Origin: Lentimicrobium sp.
Lineage (GTDB): Bacteria > Bacteroidota > Bacteroidia > Bacteroidales > Lentimicrobiaceae
Direction of reading: 5' to 3'
DNA length: 50,468 bases
NCBI GenBank assembly: GCA_024709105.1
Contig: JANJXJ010000214.1
Coordinates: 1 to 50,468, forward strand
Part shown: positions 32,697-41,858 of the stretch, piece after piece
How positions within the stretch are numbered: position 1 is the stretch's first letter
Layout of the letters: each line of letters begins with the position of its first letter
Notes under the pieces: model-generated
What the model was told of the DNA's origin: nothing
The model's input: the letters and a program-made list of their open reading frames with translations, nothing else
The model's database searches: none
Position numbers and translations under genes: made by a program

Positions 32697-33812
32697 TTGA
32701 AAAAAGTTATTGTTTCTGTCACAAACGATTTAAGCACCGACCAACGGGTAGATAAAGCATGTAAAACCCTGATTTCATTGGGTTTTGATGTTACGCTTGC
32801 CGGCAGATGGCTACCGGGTTGCCTGCCGCTTAATGACAGGCCTTATAAAACACACCGGATGAGGCTTATTTTCAGGAAAGGGCCTTTGTTTTACGCTGAA
32901 TACAACATCAGGTTATTTCTGCTTCTGTTTTTCAGAAGATGCAACCTTTTGGTATCCAACGACCTTGACACCCTTCCGGCAAACTTTCTGGCACACCTGC
33001 TCAAAAGAATTCCTGTTGTTTATGACAGTCATGAATTTTACACCGAAACTCCTGAACTAACAGGCAGACCTTTTGTACAAAGCATCTGGGAGTGGATTGA
33101 GCGGCTAATTTTCCCTCACCTGAAAGACATTATAACAGTAAATGAGTCAATTGCCGGTTTATATCAAAAAAAATATGGCAAAAAGCTGCATGTAGTACGC
33201 AATATTCCGCGCCGTATTCATCACATTAAAACCGCCACCCGAAAGGAGCTTGGATTACCCGAAGACAAGCATATCGTTTTGCTTCAGGGGGCTGGAATAA
33301 ATGTTCAACGGGGTGCTGAAGAGGCTATAGAAAGCATACAATACACAGCAGATGCCGTACTGTTAATCATTGGCGGAGGAGATGTAATTGAGCAATTGAA
33401 ACAGCTGACCAGCCGCCTTAATCTTCATGATAAAGTAATTTTCAAGCCTCGCCTCCCCTACTCCGAACTGATGATGCACACCCGATTGGCAGATGTTGGA
33501 ATTACACTTGATAAGGACACAAATGTCAATTACAGATACAGCTTGCCCAATAAACTTTTTGATTACATTCACGCCGGAATTCCGGTGCTGGCATCGCGGC
33601 TGCCTGAAATTGCCAGAATTGTTGAAGGATATGGAGTTGGGATGATTGCCGAAGATCATAATCCGGTAAATATTGCTCGACTTATCAACGAAATGCTCTC
33701 CAATGAAGTAAAAAGGCAACAGTGGAAGGAAAACCTTGCAATTGCTGCCAGTGAGCTGAACTGGGAAAATGAAGAAAAAACACTGATTGAACTCTACAGA
33801 AAATATGTCTGA
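32697..33812 (+). CDS. Glycosyltransferase family 4 protein
   Basis: The 371-residue enzyme starts with the TTG codon at 32697 (TTG-AAA-AAA-GTT), supported by the promoter 26 bases upstream and by the common Bacteroidota start MKKVIVSVTNDLSTDQRVDK. GT-B features: FDVTLAGRWLPG, VYDSHEFYTETPELTGR, HIVLLQGAGINVQRGAEEAI and the late PNKLFDYIHAGIPVLASRLPE, where the donor-binding Glu/Asp normally sits. It probably extends a surface polysaccharide; donor and acceptor are unknown. The stop overlaps the next gene's start by 8 bases, so the two are translationally coupled. Confidence 0.88.
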   Translation: MKKVIVSVTNDLSTDQRVDKACKTLISLGFDVTLAGRWLPGCLPLNDRPYKTHRMRLIFRKGPLFYAEYNIRLFLLLFFRRCNLLVSNDLDTLPANFLAHLLKRIPVVYDSHEFYTETPELTGRPFVQSIWEWIERLIFPHLKDIITVNESIAGLYQKKYGKKLHVVRNIPRRIHHIKTATRKELGLPEDKHIVLLQGAGINVQRGAEEAIESIQYTADAVLLIIGGGDVIEQLKQLTSRLNLHDKVIFKPRLPYSELMMHTRLADVGITLDKDTNVNYRYSLPNKLFDYIHAGIPVLASRLPEIARIVEGYGVGMIAEDHNPVNIARLINEMLSNEVKRQQWKENLAIAASELNWENEEKTLIELYRKYV

Positions 33813-34938
33813 CCGTTCGCTGCACATTGTTTCGTTTGATGTGCCTTATCCTCCCAATTACGGAGGTGTAATTGATGTTTATTACAAGCTAAAGGCACTG
33901 CACAAACAGGGAGTAAGAATTATACTTCATGTAATTGAATATCCCGGCCGCAACCGGGCTCCTGAGCTTGAAGAATTTTGCGAGAAGGTGTATTATTACC
34001 CCAGGGTTTGTGGCTTGAAATCAGCATTAAGCCTTATCCCATACATTGTAATAAGCCGGCGCTCAGAGGAAATGATGGCAAATCTTCTGAAAGACAATCA
34101 TCCCATTTTATTTGAAGGTCTGCACTCGTGTTATTACATTGATGATCACAGGCTTACAAACCGAAAACTAATTTATCGTGAAAGCAATATTGAGCATCAA
34201 TACTACTTCAACCTGTTTAAATCAGAACGGAGTGTTGCCAAAAAGATTTATTTCCTGGTAGAAAGCTTCAAGTTGCTGCTCTTTCAGAAGCAACTCAAAC
34301 ATGCTGGTTTGATGCTGGTAGTTTCGGAATGCGACACTGCATACCTCAGAGAAAGATTCCCGGGCAATGATGTAAGATATCTTCCCAGTTTTCATATAAA
34401 TGAAGAAATTGATGTTCTGGAAGGAAGCGGAGAATATGCTCTTTATCATGGAAACATTGAAGTTCCTGAGAATGAAGCAGCTGCAGCATTTCTAATAAAC
34501 AAAGTTTTTGCCGGAACCCATCACAAATTAGTTATAGCCGGAATGAATCCTCCCGCCAGAATAAAAGAAATGGCAGCTGCACACCATAATATTTCCATCA
34601 TAGCCAACCCGGGAGATGAGGAAATGTTTGATCTGATCAGAAAAGCACATGTAAACATTTTAGTCACATTTCAGGCAACCGGACTAAAATTAAAGCTTTT
34701 AAATACTTTGTATAATGGAAGGTTCTGTTTGGTAAACAAAGCTATGCTCAACGGCACAGGACTTGATCCGGTTTGCATTACAGCCGAAACTCCTGCTGAA
34801 TTCAGAGGAATGTTAGACCAATTGTTTGCGAAAGAGTTTTCGCATGATGATGCTTCGCTGAGAGAAGATTTGCTGAAATCGAAATTCTCGAATGAACTAA
34901 ATGCCCGAAAGCTGATTGATGCCGTTTTCGGCAGTTGA
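33805..34938 (+). CDS. Glycosyltransferase family 4-like protein
   Basis: The protein is 377 residues from ATG 33805, which overlaps the end of the upstream glycosyltransferase; a TTG at 33787 is rejected in favour of this coupled start. It begins HIVSFDVPYPPNYGGVIDVYYKL, the acceptor-domain opening of many GT4 enzymes, and has LIYRESNIEHQYYF, YALYHGNIEVPENEAAAAFL and GLKLKLLNTLYNGRFCLVN. The canonical E-x7-E is not obvious, so donor binding may differ. Its 3' end overlaps the convergent ftsE gene by 42 bases, one of several overlapping convergent ends in the window. Confidence 0.82.
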   Translation: MSDRSLHIVSFDVPYPPNYGGVIDVYYKLKALHKQGVRIILHVIEYPGRNRAPELEEFCEKVYYYPRVCGLKSALSLIPYIVISRRSEEMMANLLKDNHPILFEGLHSCYYIDDHRLTNRKLIYRESNIEHQYYFNLFKSERSVAKKIYFLVESFKLLLFQKQLKHAGLMLVVSECDTAYLRERFPGNDVRYLPSFHINEEIDVLEGSGEYALYHGNIEVPENEAAAAFLINKVFAGTHHKLVIAGMNPPARIKEMAAAHHNISIIANPGDEEMFDLIRKAHVNILVTFQATGLKLKLLNTLYNGRFCLVNKAMLNGTGLDPVCITAETPAEFRGMLDQLFAKEFSHDDASLREDLLKSKFSNELNARKLIDAVFGS

Positions 34939-35598
34939 CACCCTGCCATTTTCACATTTCAGGGTGCGGGATGGAAATTTCTCCATCAGACTGTAATTAT
35001 GAGTGGCCATGAGCACCGCTCTTCCTGAGTTGCTTATATCAAACAAAAGTTTCATAATTCCTTCGGAAGTTTCAGGATCGAGGTTTCCGGTAGGTTCATC
35101 AGCCAGAATTAGTTCAGGATCGTTGAGCAAAGCCCTTGCTATGGAAACCCTTTGCTGCTCACCTCCCGAAAGCTGATGCGGCATTTTAAATCCTTTGGTA
35201 GAAAGGCCAACTTTTTCAAGAACGAACTTAATTCTTTCCTGCATCTCAATCTTATCTTTCCATCCTGTTGCTTTTAGTACGAATACAAGATTATCGTGCA
35301 CACTTCGGTCAGACATTAACTGAAAATCCTGAAAAACTATTCCCAGTCTGCGTCTCAGATATGGTACTTCCTTTCGCCTGATGTTGGTGAGATTATATCC
35401 GCAAACCATAGCGCTGCCATCAACCACAGGAAGTTCGGCATACAAAGTTTTAAGCAGACTGCTTTTGCCGGTTCCGGTTTTACCAATCAGGTAAACAAAT
35501 TCACCTTTGCTTACACTTAAGCTAACCCCCGATAAAACAAGGATATCGCGCTGAAAAATACTGATATTACCAAGGTCTATAATGAGTTCGTTTTCCAT
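34897..35598 (-). CDS. ftsE: Cell-division ABC ATPase FtsE
   Basis: The 233-residue ATPase partners FtsX to activate peptidoglycan hydrolysis at the septum. It shows Walker A LIGKTGTGKSSLLK, the Q-loop FQDFQLMSDRSVHDNL typical of FtsE, signature LSGGEQQRVSIARALL, Walker B LILADEPTGNLD and the H-loop MATHNY. ftsX is not adjacent, as usual in Bacteroidota. A -7 box lies 21 bases upstream. The last 14 codons overlap the convergent glycosyltransferase; the C-terminal tail (CENGRVSTAENGINQL) past the ATPase core may vary freely. Confidence 0.9.
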   Translation of the reverse strand: MENELIIDLGNISIFQRDILVLSGVSLSVSKGEFVYLIGKTGTGKSSLLKTLYAELPVVDGSAMVCGYNLTNIRRKEVPYLRRRLGIVFQDFQLMSDRSVHDNLVFVLKATGWKDKIEMQERIKFVLEKVGLSTKGFKMPHQLSGGEQQRVSIARALLNDPELILADEPTGNLDPETSEGIMKLLFDISNSGRAVLMATHNYSLMEKFPSRTLKCENGRVSTAENGINQLSGI

Positions 35599-35618
35599 AT
35601 CGAAGTGTTTTGAAGATG

Positions 35619-35626
35619 CAAAGATA
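35619..35626 (-). promoter_or_regulatory. -7 box of ftsE
   Basis: TATCTTTG on the minus strand is an exact TAnnTTTG match 20 bases before the ATG at 35598. Confidence 0.5.
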
Positions 35627-35677
35627 GAAAGTAATCAAATGCAGCCAGTTTCTGATCATTGCACAATACCTGAAGGA

Positions 35678-36460
35678 TCAGGCTTTTTTTAAAGCAATCA
35701 GCAAGTTATACCTGGCATTGTTGAGAAACATCTGTTGCAGATCAGCATTATTTTCGATCTTACTTAGCCCGGCTGATTGCTCCTGGTTTAGTTTACCGGG
35801 GTTGGCAATACCCGAAAAAGCATCACTCCCAAATCCGGAGAAAACACCTATTGGAACAATTTTTAAAAGTTCAAGGCCTGATTTTGAGCACCAATTGATT
35901 AGTTCTGCAGGAGTTTGAGCATTGTAACAGGGATGATTCCCAGCCAATATCATATTGGCTTCGCTATATTTTTTTTCTCGTATAAACCTGTACAGGTAAT
36001 AACCAGTGGTTCGGTGAGAGGTTATTAACACTCCTCCCGGTTTTACCAAACCTGCAAGTGCGCGGAAGTTATTCTCCTGATCGGGAAGATTATAGAGTAA
36101 TTCGAGGCACATGACGACATCAAATCGTTGGTTCTCAAGTTCGGCAAGAGTTTTTTCGAGTGTTTCGTGCCTGAAATCAATATTTCCCCTGTTATTTATT
36201 TGTTTGCTGATGAATTTAAAATATGAAGTTCGGATATCAGTAGCAGTTACATGCATACCAGCAATTGCCGCAGGAATGGTAAACCGCCCCATCTGGCAGC
36301 CCACATCAAGCAGGGTTTTTCCACGTTCAAAATATCCGGAAATATGATGATTATACTGTTGATAATAATATTTCTCGGCAGGATGCGTGAACATATTGTG
36401 AGGAGGCATAAGCCTGTACAACACAAATCCTTTGATTTTGCGGGCAAATTTCAGTAACAT
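35678..36460 (-). CDS. Class I SAM-dependent methyltransferase
   Basis: The 260-residue protein has a Rossmann-like methyltransferase core: motif I GKTLLDVGCQMGRFTIPAA, the acidic end of beta2 at VTATDIRTSY, motif IV FDVVMCLELLYNLPD and motif VI LVKPGGVLITSHRT. The N-terminal ~45 residues (PPHNMFTHPAEKYYYQQYN) could bind substrate. Its substrate is unknown; similar proteins occur in polysaccharide loci. It lies 40 bases downstream of the large hybrid kinase gene on the same strand and may be co-transcribed with it, or belong with the nearby glycan genes. Confidence 0.8.
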   Translation of the reverse strand: MLLKFARKIKGFVLYRLMPPHNMFTHPAEKYYYQQYNHHISGYFERGKTLLDVGCQMGRFTIPAAIAGMHVTATDIRTSYFKFISKQINNRGNIDFRHETLEKTLAELENQRFDVVMCLELLYNLPDQENNFRALAGLVKPGGVLITSHRTTGYYLYRFIREKKYSEANMILAGNHPCYNAQTPAELINWCSKSGLELLKIVPIGVFSGFGSDAFSGIANPGKLNQEQSAGLSKIENNADLQQMFLNNARYNLLIALKKA

Positions 36461-36500
36461 TTCAATCTGTTTAAATATACCGGGCCAGGGAAACTATTGG

Positions 36501-39500
36501 CTACTGCATTGAATGCCCGTCAAAATTAAGGAAACGTTTCATTACAGCAAGCAATTCAGTTTGTTTTACTGGCTTACTCAGGTAATCGTCGCAACCTGCA
36601 TTCAAAGCTTTTTCCTTGTCTTCGGCAAATGCAAAGGCAGTAAGAGCAATTACCGGCAAGCCGGGCTTAAGTTGCTTAATCAGGCGTGTTGCTTCGTATC
36701 CATCCATTACGGGCATTTTCACATCCATAAGTACCAGCGAAACGTCTGGCATCAGATTGCACAATTCAACAGCTTCGCTTCCATTTAAAGCTCTTACTAG
36801 TCTGACATTTAATCCGGAAAATATTTTTACCAGGAACAGATAACTGATGTCATCATCTTCAGCGGCAAGAACTATTAAATCTTCCGAAATATTTGCAGGT
36901 GCTTGTTCCTCAACTTCAATCACTGTCGATGCTTCTGTTACCCCTGAGTTAGTAATAGGAATAGAAAAACTGAATTCAGAACCTTTTCCCAATTCAGAAA
37001 TTACACGAATCTCACCTCCCATAAGCTCTGTATAGGCTTTGGAGATGGATAAACCCAGGCCGGAGCCTTCATGGTCGCGCGAAAAAGATATATCTGCCTG
37101 CACAAACCGATCAAATATCGCATCGAGTTTATCGCTGCTTATACCTTTTCCTGTATCTTTAACTTTAAAATTCAACCATTCATTTTCAACTGTGCAAATC
37201 ACCTGAACCTCGCCACGGGTTGTAAACTTCAGTGCATTTTTAATAAGATTCGACAACACTGACTCAGTTTTGTAAACATCAATATTTACAACAAGGCCTG
37301 AAGGTTCAAAACTTTTTATCAATTGAAGATTCAAACCCAGGGCTTCAGCATTTGCTTTAAAGAATCTGTGCAATCTGTCAAGCATCTCACCCAGATTTAC
37401 GGGGCTGAGATTTACCGGACTTTGCCCTGATTCAATTTTTGAAATATCAATTATATCATTAATTGTACTTAATAACCTTTCACCGCTGGCATTTACAATC
37501 TGTATATACTCATCGCGCATATCTCCGGTGAGGTCTGGCTCCTTAAGTAAGCTCATAAAACCAAGTATTCCATTCATAGGTGTCCTTATTTCATGGCTCA
37601 TATTGGCCAGAAAAGCAGACTTCAGCCGGTCACTTTCTTCAGCTTTGTGCTTGGCATCAATTAAGTCATGAAGTAGTTGCTTTTTCTGAGTTATATCTTC
37701 CTTGATTATAACAAAGTTTGTTATTTGTCCATTTATGTCCTGAACCGGTGAGATGGCAACATTTGCCCAGTAAGATTCCTTGTTTTTTTTGAAATCATGA
37801 ACTTCACCACGCCAGACAGAACCATTAATAACTATATCGAGAATGCTCTTCACACCATCTTCACTCTTTTTTAGCAGTATTCCGGGTATTGTCCCAAACA
37901 TTTCAGAAAAAGAATACCCGGTTATTTCGCTATAACGTGGATTGGTATATTCTACATTCCCCATCTTGTCGGTAATGATGATACCGATCGGGCTTTGCTC
38001 AACAGATTGTATCAGAAAATTATTCTTGCGCTGGGCTTCTTTGCGTTCTGTTATATCATGAATAATTGAATGAATAAATGTTTTATCAGCAATCTGAATG
38101 CGGCTGCTGAATACCTCAACATCTTTTATGGTGCCATCTTTCAATTTATGTTTGAATTCAAAATTTTTCCTGCGCTTGTTTAGCACATCCTGAACTGCAA
38201 TTTTAAGCGAAGTAGAATCAGCTGTATTAATCTGGCTGATTTTCATTGAGGTAAGCTCATCAAGTTTCCATCCATAAAACTCAGCTGCTGCGTCGTTGGC
38301 ATCAATAATACTTAAATCATCAGGATCTATGATCAATTTAATTGCAGCATGGGATTTAAACAGGTTTCTGAATTTCTCCTCACTGGCTTTAAGGGTTTCT
38401 TCTGCCTTTTTCCGGTAAGTGATGTCGTTAACCACCGCAAAAAATGCCCGGTAACCCGATTGTGATATAAGTTGCAGCCAGATCTCCACAGGATAAATAG
38501 TTGCGTCCTTTCGCTTATGAAAGGTTTCAACCACAAGTTTATCAGAATCTCCCTCAACCAGTGGTTTAAGCATATTTCGCACCTCTTCTTCCGAAAATTC
38601 GGGAATAATGTCCCATGGAAACAATTCAGCAACTTCGCCTGGAGCGAATCCCAGATTATTTAATGCACATTTATTAAAGTATTCATATTTAAAACTGTCA
38701 GCATTCAGCACATAAACTTCATTAATACTGTTTTCAATAATATTAAGCATCCTGTATTTATCGGCTTCTGCATTGATTCTGTCAGTTATATCCCGAAAAT
38801 TAATTACAATTGAATTGACAGAGGGAAGATGAAACAAATTGCTGAAAGTGCTTTCAACCCATTTGTACCCGAAATTTTTGGTTTTAAAGCGATAGGTATG
38901 GGTTAATACCTTTGATGAATCAGCTATTACTTCATTCAGAACAGACAGAACACCCTGCAGATCATCTGGATGAGTGAATACATTTGGATCTGGCATTTTT
39001 TCTTCATAAGGCTCAAATCCGAAAATCCGGCGTGCAGAGGGACTTGCATAAGTCATTTGACCAGTTGGGCCAACAAGAACTATTCCGTCGGGTGCATTTT
39101 CGATGAGTGACCTGTAATATTGTTCTGCATTGCTTATTTTTTCCTTTGCATTAATCAGATCGGTAATATCGCTCACCAAAACATGCCGGGCTTCTTTTCC
39201 CTGGTAATAGAGTTTATGCGAGCGAATAAGTACCTGAATAATTGTTCCGTCTTTTTTCAGGTGTCTCCATGCTCCGGCATTATTGAGTTCCTGATCAGTT
39301 TTTAAAATATCATTAAGCAATGCATCAACATCTTCGGGTGGCCTTATATCACGGAGCGTCATCCCCAAGAACTCTTCACGACTATATCCGTAGTGCTGAA
39401 CAGCAGAATTATTGACTTCAAGAAAAGCAAGTGTTGCGAGGTCGTAAATCCACATGGGTTGCGGGTTTGCCTCAAACATGAGTTTATACAGGTTATTGCT

Positions 39501-40880
39501 TTGCTCAAGCTCTCTTCTGTAGAAGTACTCATCTGTCTGGTCTCTGAAAACCAATACTACACCATTTAATTCACCATCATCATCAAAAACAGGTGCTCCG
39601 CTATCGGCAATCGGAAATTCTTTTCCGCTCTTTGAAATTAAAATTGTGTGATTGGCCAGTCCAACTACAACGCCTTCCTTTATTACGTTGCCAACCGGAT
39701 TAGCAACCTTATTCCTGGTTTCATAATTGATGATTTTAAAAATTTCTTCAATATTTTTATCTAATGCATCTTCCTCTTTCCAACCTGTAAGATTTTCAGC
39801 TACCGGATTCATGTTTCGGATTTTTCCACGATTATCGGTAATGATTACCCCATCTCCTATTGAATAAACCGTAGTCTTGAATTCTTCTTTTGATTGAAAG
39901 AGTTTTTTGAAAGTCTGACGACTTTTATTGACAAACAACAATGAAATTAGTGCAACTATTAAAAAAATAATCAATATAAAACCGGTAATTGAAGCCCATA
40001 ATCTGAATTTGTGATCCTTATAAACTTCAGCTGAGTCAACTTTCACAACCAAATACCAGGGTGTGCGGGGAATAGCTGTTATGTAACCAATTACCTTTTC
40101 TCCCCTGTAATCGAGTCCTGAATAAACCCCTTGTTTTCCTTTAGCTGCCTTAACTCCAAGAATGTCATTATTATCTAAAGGAATGGTAATAGTTCCCGGT
40201 GATTGGTCGAGAAACCTGAGTTTATTCAAAATCCTCATACTGTCAGTCTCCATCTTGAGAAGTACTGACTCTGAAGTTATATGCTGTTGTGACCACAATT
40301 CCAAAATCGGATAAATTGAATTTTGAGGCAATTGTCTTAAGATCAAAGCATATTTAACTCCGGAAATGTCCTGGTATAAAGGAACAACAAAATCGATCCT
40401 TGCCTCTTTGTGCAATGGACAAAGGTATATATCAGTTGACTTGATTTCATTTTCAGCAAAGACATCATTAACGGTTTTCAGAACAATACTGTTAATATCT
40501 GAACCATCTGTTGGATAACTTCCAATAATCTCGCCTGTGTGTGTTATGATTGTTGCTTCATTGTAACCATGCATTTTAACAACATCACTCAGATAATTCA
40601 TTAAGGATCCTGAATCATTACTCTGAATATACCGGGCAAGGAATGTTTTTAATGGCTGGCTGTTTAAATATACTCCTCCATCAGAAATTTCATCTGTGTA
40701 CCATTCCGAAATAACATCACTTGTAATTTTGGCAATTCCGCTTATCTCGGTATTCCATGCGGCTAATGCCGACTTTTTCGCACTTCTGGAATAAAAGATC
40801 AGTGAAACAACAAGTATGAGCAGCACTAACCCGGATGCAATTCCTGTGAGCCAGACAGGCACTTTTCGCAGCAGGTTCAT
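36501..40880 (-). CDS. Hybrid sensor histidine kinase with extracytoplasmic sensor and six PAS domains
   Basis: The 1459-residue protein has a transmembrane helix at ~11-30, an extracytoplasmic Cache-like sensor (~31-290; note TIITHTGEIIGSYPTDGSD and TPWYLVVKVDS before the membrane), a second helix at ~296-318 (ASITGFILIIFLIVALISLLF), then six PAS domains in a row, recognisable by GDGVIITDNRGKI, PQPMWIYDLATL, PDGIVLVGPTGQM, INEVYVLNADSF, AAIKLIIDPDDL and PIGIIITDKMGNV. The kinase core follows: HisKA with H1096 in FLANMSHEIRTPMNGI, the N box LIKNALKFT, and DTGKGIS and GSGLGLSIS. A C-terminal receiver carries D1386 in VLMDVKMPVMDG. No DNA-binding output domain or separate regulator is adjacent, so the target is unknown. 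It has a strong promoter. Confidence 0.93.
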   Translation of the reverse strand: MNLLRKVPVWLTGIASGLVLLILVVSLIFYSRSAKKSALAAWNTEISGIAKITSDVISEWYTDEISDGGVYLNSQPLKTFLARYIQSNDSGSLMNYLSDVVKMHGYNEATIITHTGEIIGSYPTDGSDINSIVLKTVNDVFAENEIKSTDIYLCPLHKEARIDFVVPLYQDISGVKYALILRQLPQNSIYPILELWSQQHITSESVLLKMETDSMRILNKLRFLDQSPGTITIPLDNNDILGVKAAKGKQGVYSGLDYRGEKVIGYITAIPRTPWYLVVKVDSAEVYKDHKFRLWASITGFILIIFLIVALISLLFVNKSRQTFKKLFQSKEEFKTTVYSIGDGVIITDNRGKIRNMNPVAENLTGWKEEDALDKNIEEIFKIINYETRNKVANPVGNVIKEGVVVGLANHTILISKSGKEFPIADSGAPVFDDDGELNGVVLVFRDQTDEYFYRRELEQSNNLYKLMFEANPQPMWIYDLATLAFLEVNNSAVQHYGYSREEFLGMTLRDIRPPEDVDALLNDILKTDQELNNAGAWRHLKKDGTIIQVLIRSHKLYYQGKEARHVLVSDITDLINAKEKISNAEQYYRSLIENAPDGIVLVGPTGQMTYASPSARRIFGFEPYEEKMPDPNVFTHPDDLQGVLSVLNEVIADSSKVLTHTYRFKTKNFGYKWVESTFSNLFHLPSVNSIVINFRDITDRINAEADKYRMLNIIENSINEVYVLNADSFKYEYFNKCALNNLGFAPGEVAELFPWDIIPEFSEEEVRNMLKPLVEGDSDKLVVETFHKRKDATIYPVEIWLQLISQSGYRAFFAVVNDITYRKKAEETLKASEEKFRNLFKSHAAIKLIIDPDDLSIIDANDAAAEFYGWKLDELTSMKISQINTADSTSLKIAVQDVLNKRRKNFEFKHKLKDGTIKDVEVFSSRIQIADKTFIHSIIHDITERKEAQRKNNFLIQSVEQSPIGIIITDKMGNVEYTNPRYSEITGYSFSEMFGTIPGILLKKSEDGVKSILDIVINGSVWRGEVHDFKKNKESYWANVAISPVQDINGQITNFVIIKEDITQKKQLLHDLIDAKHKAEESDRLKSAFLANMSHEIRTPMNGILGFMSLLKEPDLTGDMRDEYIQIVNASGERLLSTINDIIDISKIESGQSPVNLSPVNLGEMLDRLHRFFKANAEALGLNLQLIKSFEPSGLVVNIDVYKTESVLSNLIKNALKFTTRGEVQVICTVENEWLNFKVKDTGKGISSDKLDAIFDRFVQADISFSRDHEGSGLGLSISKAYTELMGGEIRVISELGKGSEFSFSIPITNSGVTEASTVIEVEEQAPANISEDLIVLAAEDDDISYLFLVKIFSGLNVRLVRALNGSEAVELCNLMPDVSLVLMDVKMPVMDGYEATRLIKQLKPGLPVIALTAFAFAEDKEKALNAGCDDYLSKPVKQTELLAVMKRFLNFDGHSMQ

Positions 40881-40939
40881 AATTCAAAGATTTTAGAATT
40901 TGTTTAAATTAAGCCTAACTCATAGACCCAATACTTGAA

Positions 40940-40971
40940 CAAATATAGTCCTAAATTTAAAAAATATCAAA
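40940..40971 (-). promoter_or_regulatory. Promoter of the hybrid kinase
   Basis: TTTG (40968-40971, minus strand), 20 bases and TATATTTG (40940-40947) match the Bacteroidetes promoter; the leader is about 55 bases. Confidence 0.7.
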
Positions 40972-41106
40972 ATTAATTTGCTTATTGACCAAATATCGAC
41001 TTTTCCCGTTTCATATATTCGGTTGTGCAGGTTAGTGAATGATTTCGAACATTAATTTCTGCAACCTTCAATTACCAGTTAATTGGTTAACAATAAAACC
41101 ATGCAT

Positions 41107-41139
41107 AAAAAAAAGGGAATCGCTTTAGCAGCAACTCCC
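41107..41139 (-). terminator. Intrinsic terminator of the SRPBCC gene
   Basis: On the minus strand GGGAGTTGC pairs with GCGATTCCC (nine pairs including two G-T wobbles) around a 7-base loop, followed by eight Ts. Confidence 0.75.
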
Positions 41140-41195
41140 CGGTTATCAGGCTCTTAATAATTTACATTAAGTGGAAGGTAAAATCTTAAAACATA

Positions 41196-41738
41196 TTATT
41201 GCTCTTCAAGAATGGTTTTAAGTTTACTAAGTCCATTTTCAAAATCAGCACCGAGCATTTCTTCGAAGTTCATAAACAACATCATGAGGTTCATGGGATA
41301 TTCCATCCGGCCCGTAAAACCCCATTTTACATTAGTAACACTGTCGTTAACAGCGGTGGTAGTCATATAAGCAAAATCGGTTGTTTCGAACGGTTCAATA
41401 AAACGAAGTTCATAATCAATTCTTTCATTTTCTTTTATTGCCGTTATTTCCTGCTCCCCTTTTCCAACATTTTTATCCTGGCTTTCCCATGCTGAAACAA
41501 AACCAACTTCCCCGTCGGTACCTCGAAACTCTTTTTTCATTTCAGGGTCCATGCTTGCCCAGGTACTGAAATTGTCCTGATTTTTCAGGTATTTTATATA
41601 ATCAAACACCTTTTCAACAGGCTGATTTATAACTACTTCGCGCTCGAGAGCATAATCCTTCTTCACAAAGATTGCCACGATGAGAGCCAGGGCAACGATG
41701 CCCACAACAAAAAACAGAATTCCTTTAATGATTTTCAT
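41196..41738 (-). CDS. Membrane-anchored SRPBCC (START/polyketide-cyclase-like) protein
   Basis: The protein is 180 residues from the ATG at 41738 (MKIIKGILFFVVGIVALALI), which gives an N-terminal membrane anchor; an upstream in-frame ATG at 41810 precedes the -7 box and is rejected. After the anchor comes an SRPBCC fold: YALEREVVINQPVEKVFDYI at the start, DNFSTWASMDPEMKKEFRGT, then beta strands through WGFTGRMEYPMNLMML and a long C-terminal helix. The family binds hydrophobic ligands in a deep pocket; no ligand is known for this group. It has its own -7 box and terminator and stands alone. Confidence 0.8.
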   Translation of the reverse strand: MKIIKGILFFVVGIVALALIVAIFVKKDYALEREVVINQPVEKVFDYIKYLKNQDNFSTWASMDPEMKKEFRGTDGEVGFVSAWESQDKNVGKGEQEITAIKENERIDYELRFIEPFETTDFAYMTTTAVNDSVTNVKWGFTGRMEYPMNLMMLFMNFEEMLGADFENGLSKLKTILEEQ

Positions 41739-41786
41739 GTGAATGTGATTTGGGTGAATAAAAATTCCCGAAAGGAACAGATTTGT

Positions 41787-41794
41787 CAAATATA
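41787..41794 (-). promoter_or_regulatory. -7 box of the SRPBCC gene
   Basis: TATATTTG on the minus strand is an exact TAnnTTTG match 48 bases before the ATG at 41738; it lies inside the longer reading frame and so argues for the shorter start. Confidence 0.5.
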
Positions 41795-41858
41795 AACATT
41801 CAGCCTGCAAAAAGTACTAACAGCACTTGAAAATTTTTGCCGAACGATTATCCCGGAA

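Larger units (their letters stand above)
40881..41195. other. Spacer between the hybrid kinase and the SRPBCC gene
   Basis: It contains the kinase leader and promoter (40940-40971) and the terminator of the SRPBCC gene (41107-41139). The rest is AT-rich with no supported feature. Confidence 0.65.

Noticed and set aside
34939-34966. Hairpin CACCCTG/CAGGGTG after the glycosyltransferase stop
   Set aside because: The stem is 7 bp with a 14-base loop and has no T tract on either strand, and it lies in ftsE coding sequence; not called a terminator.
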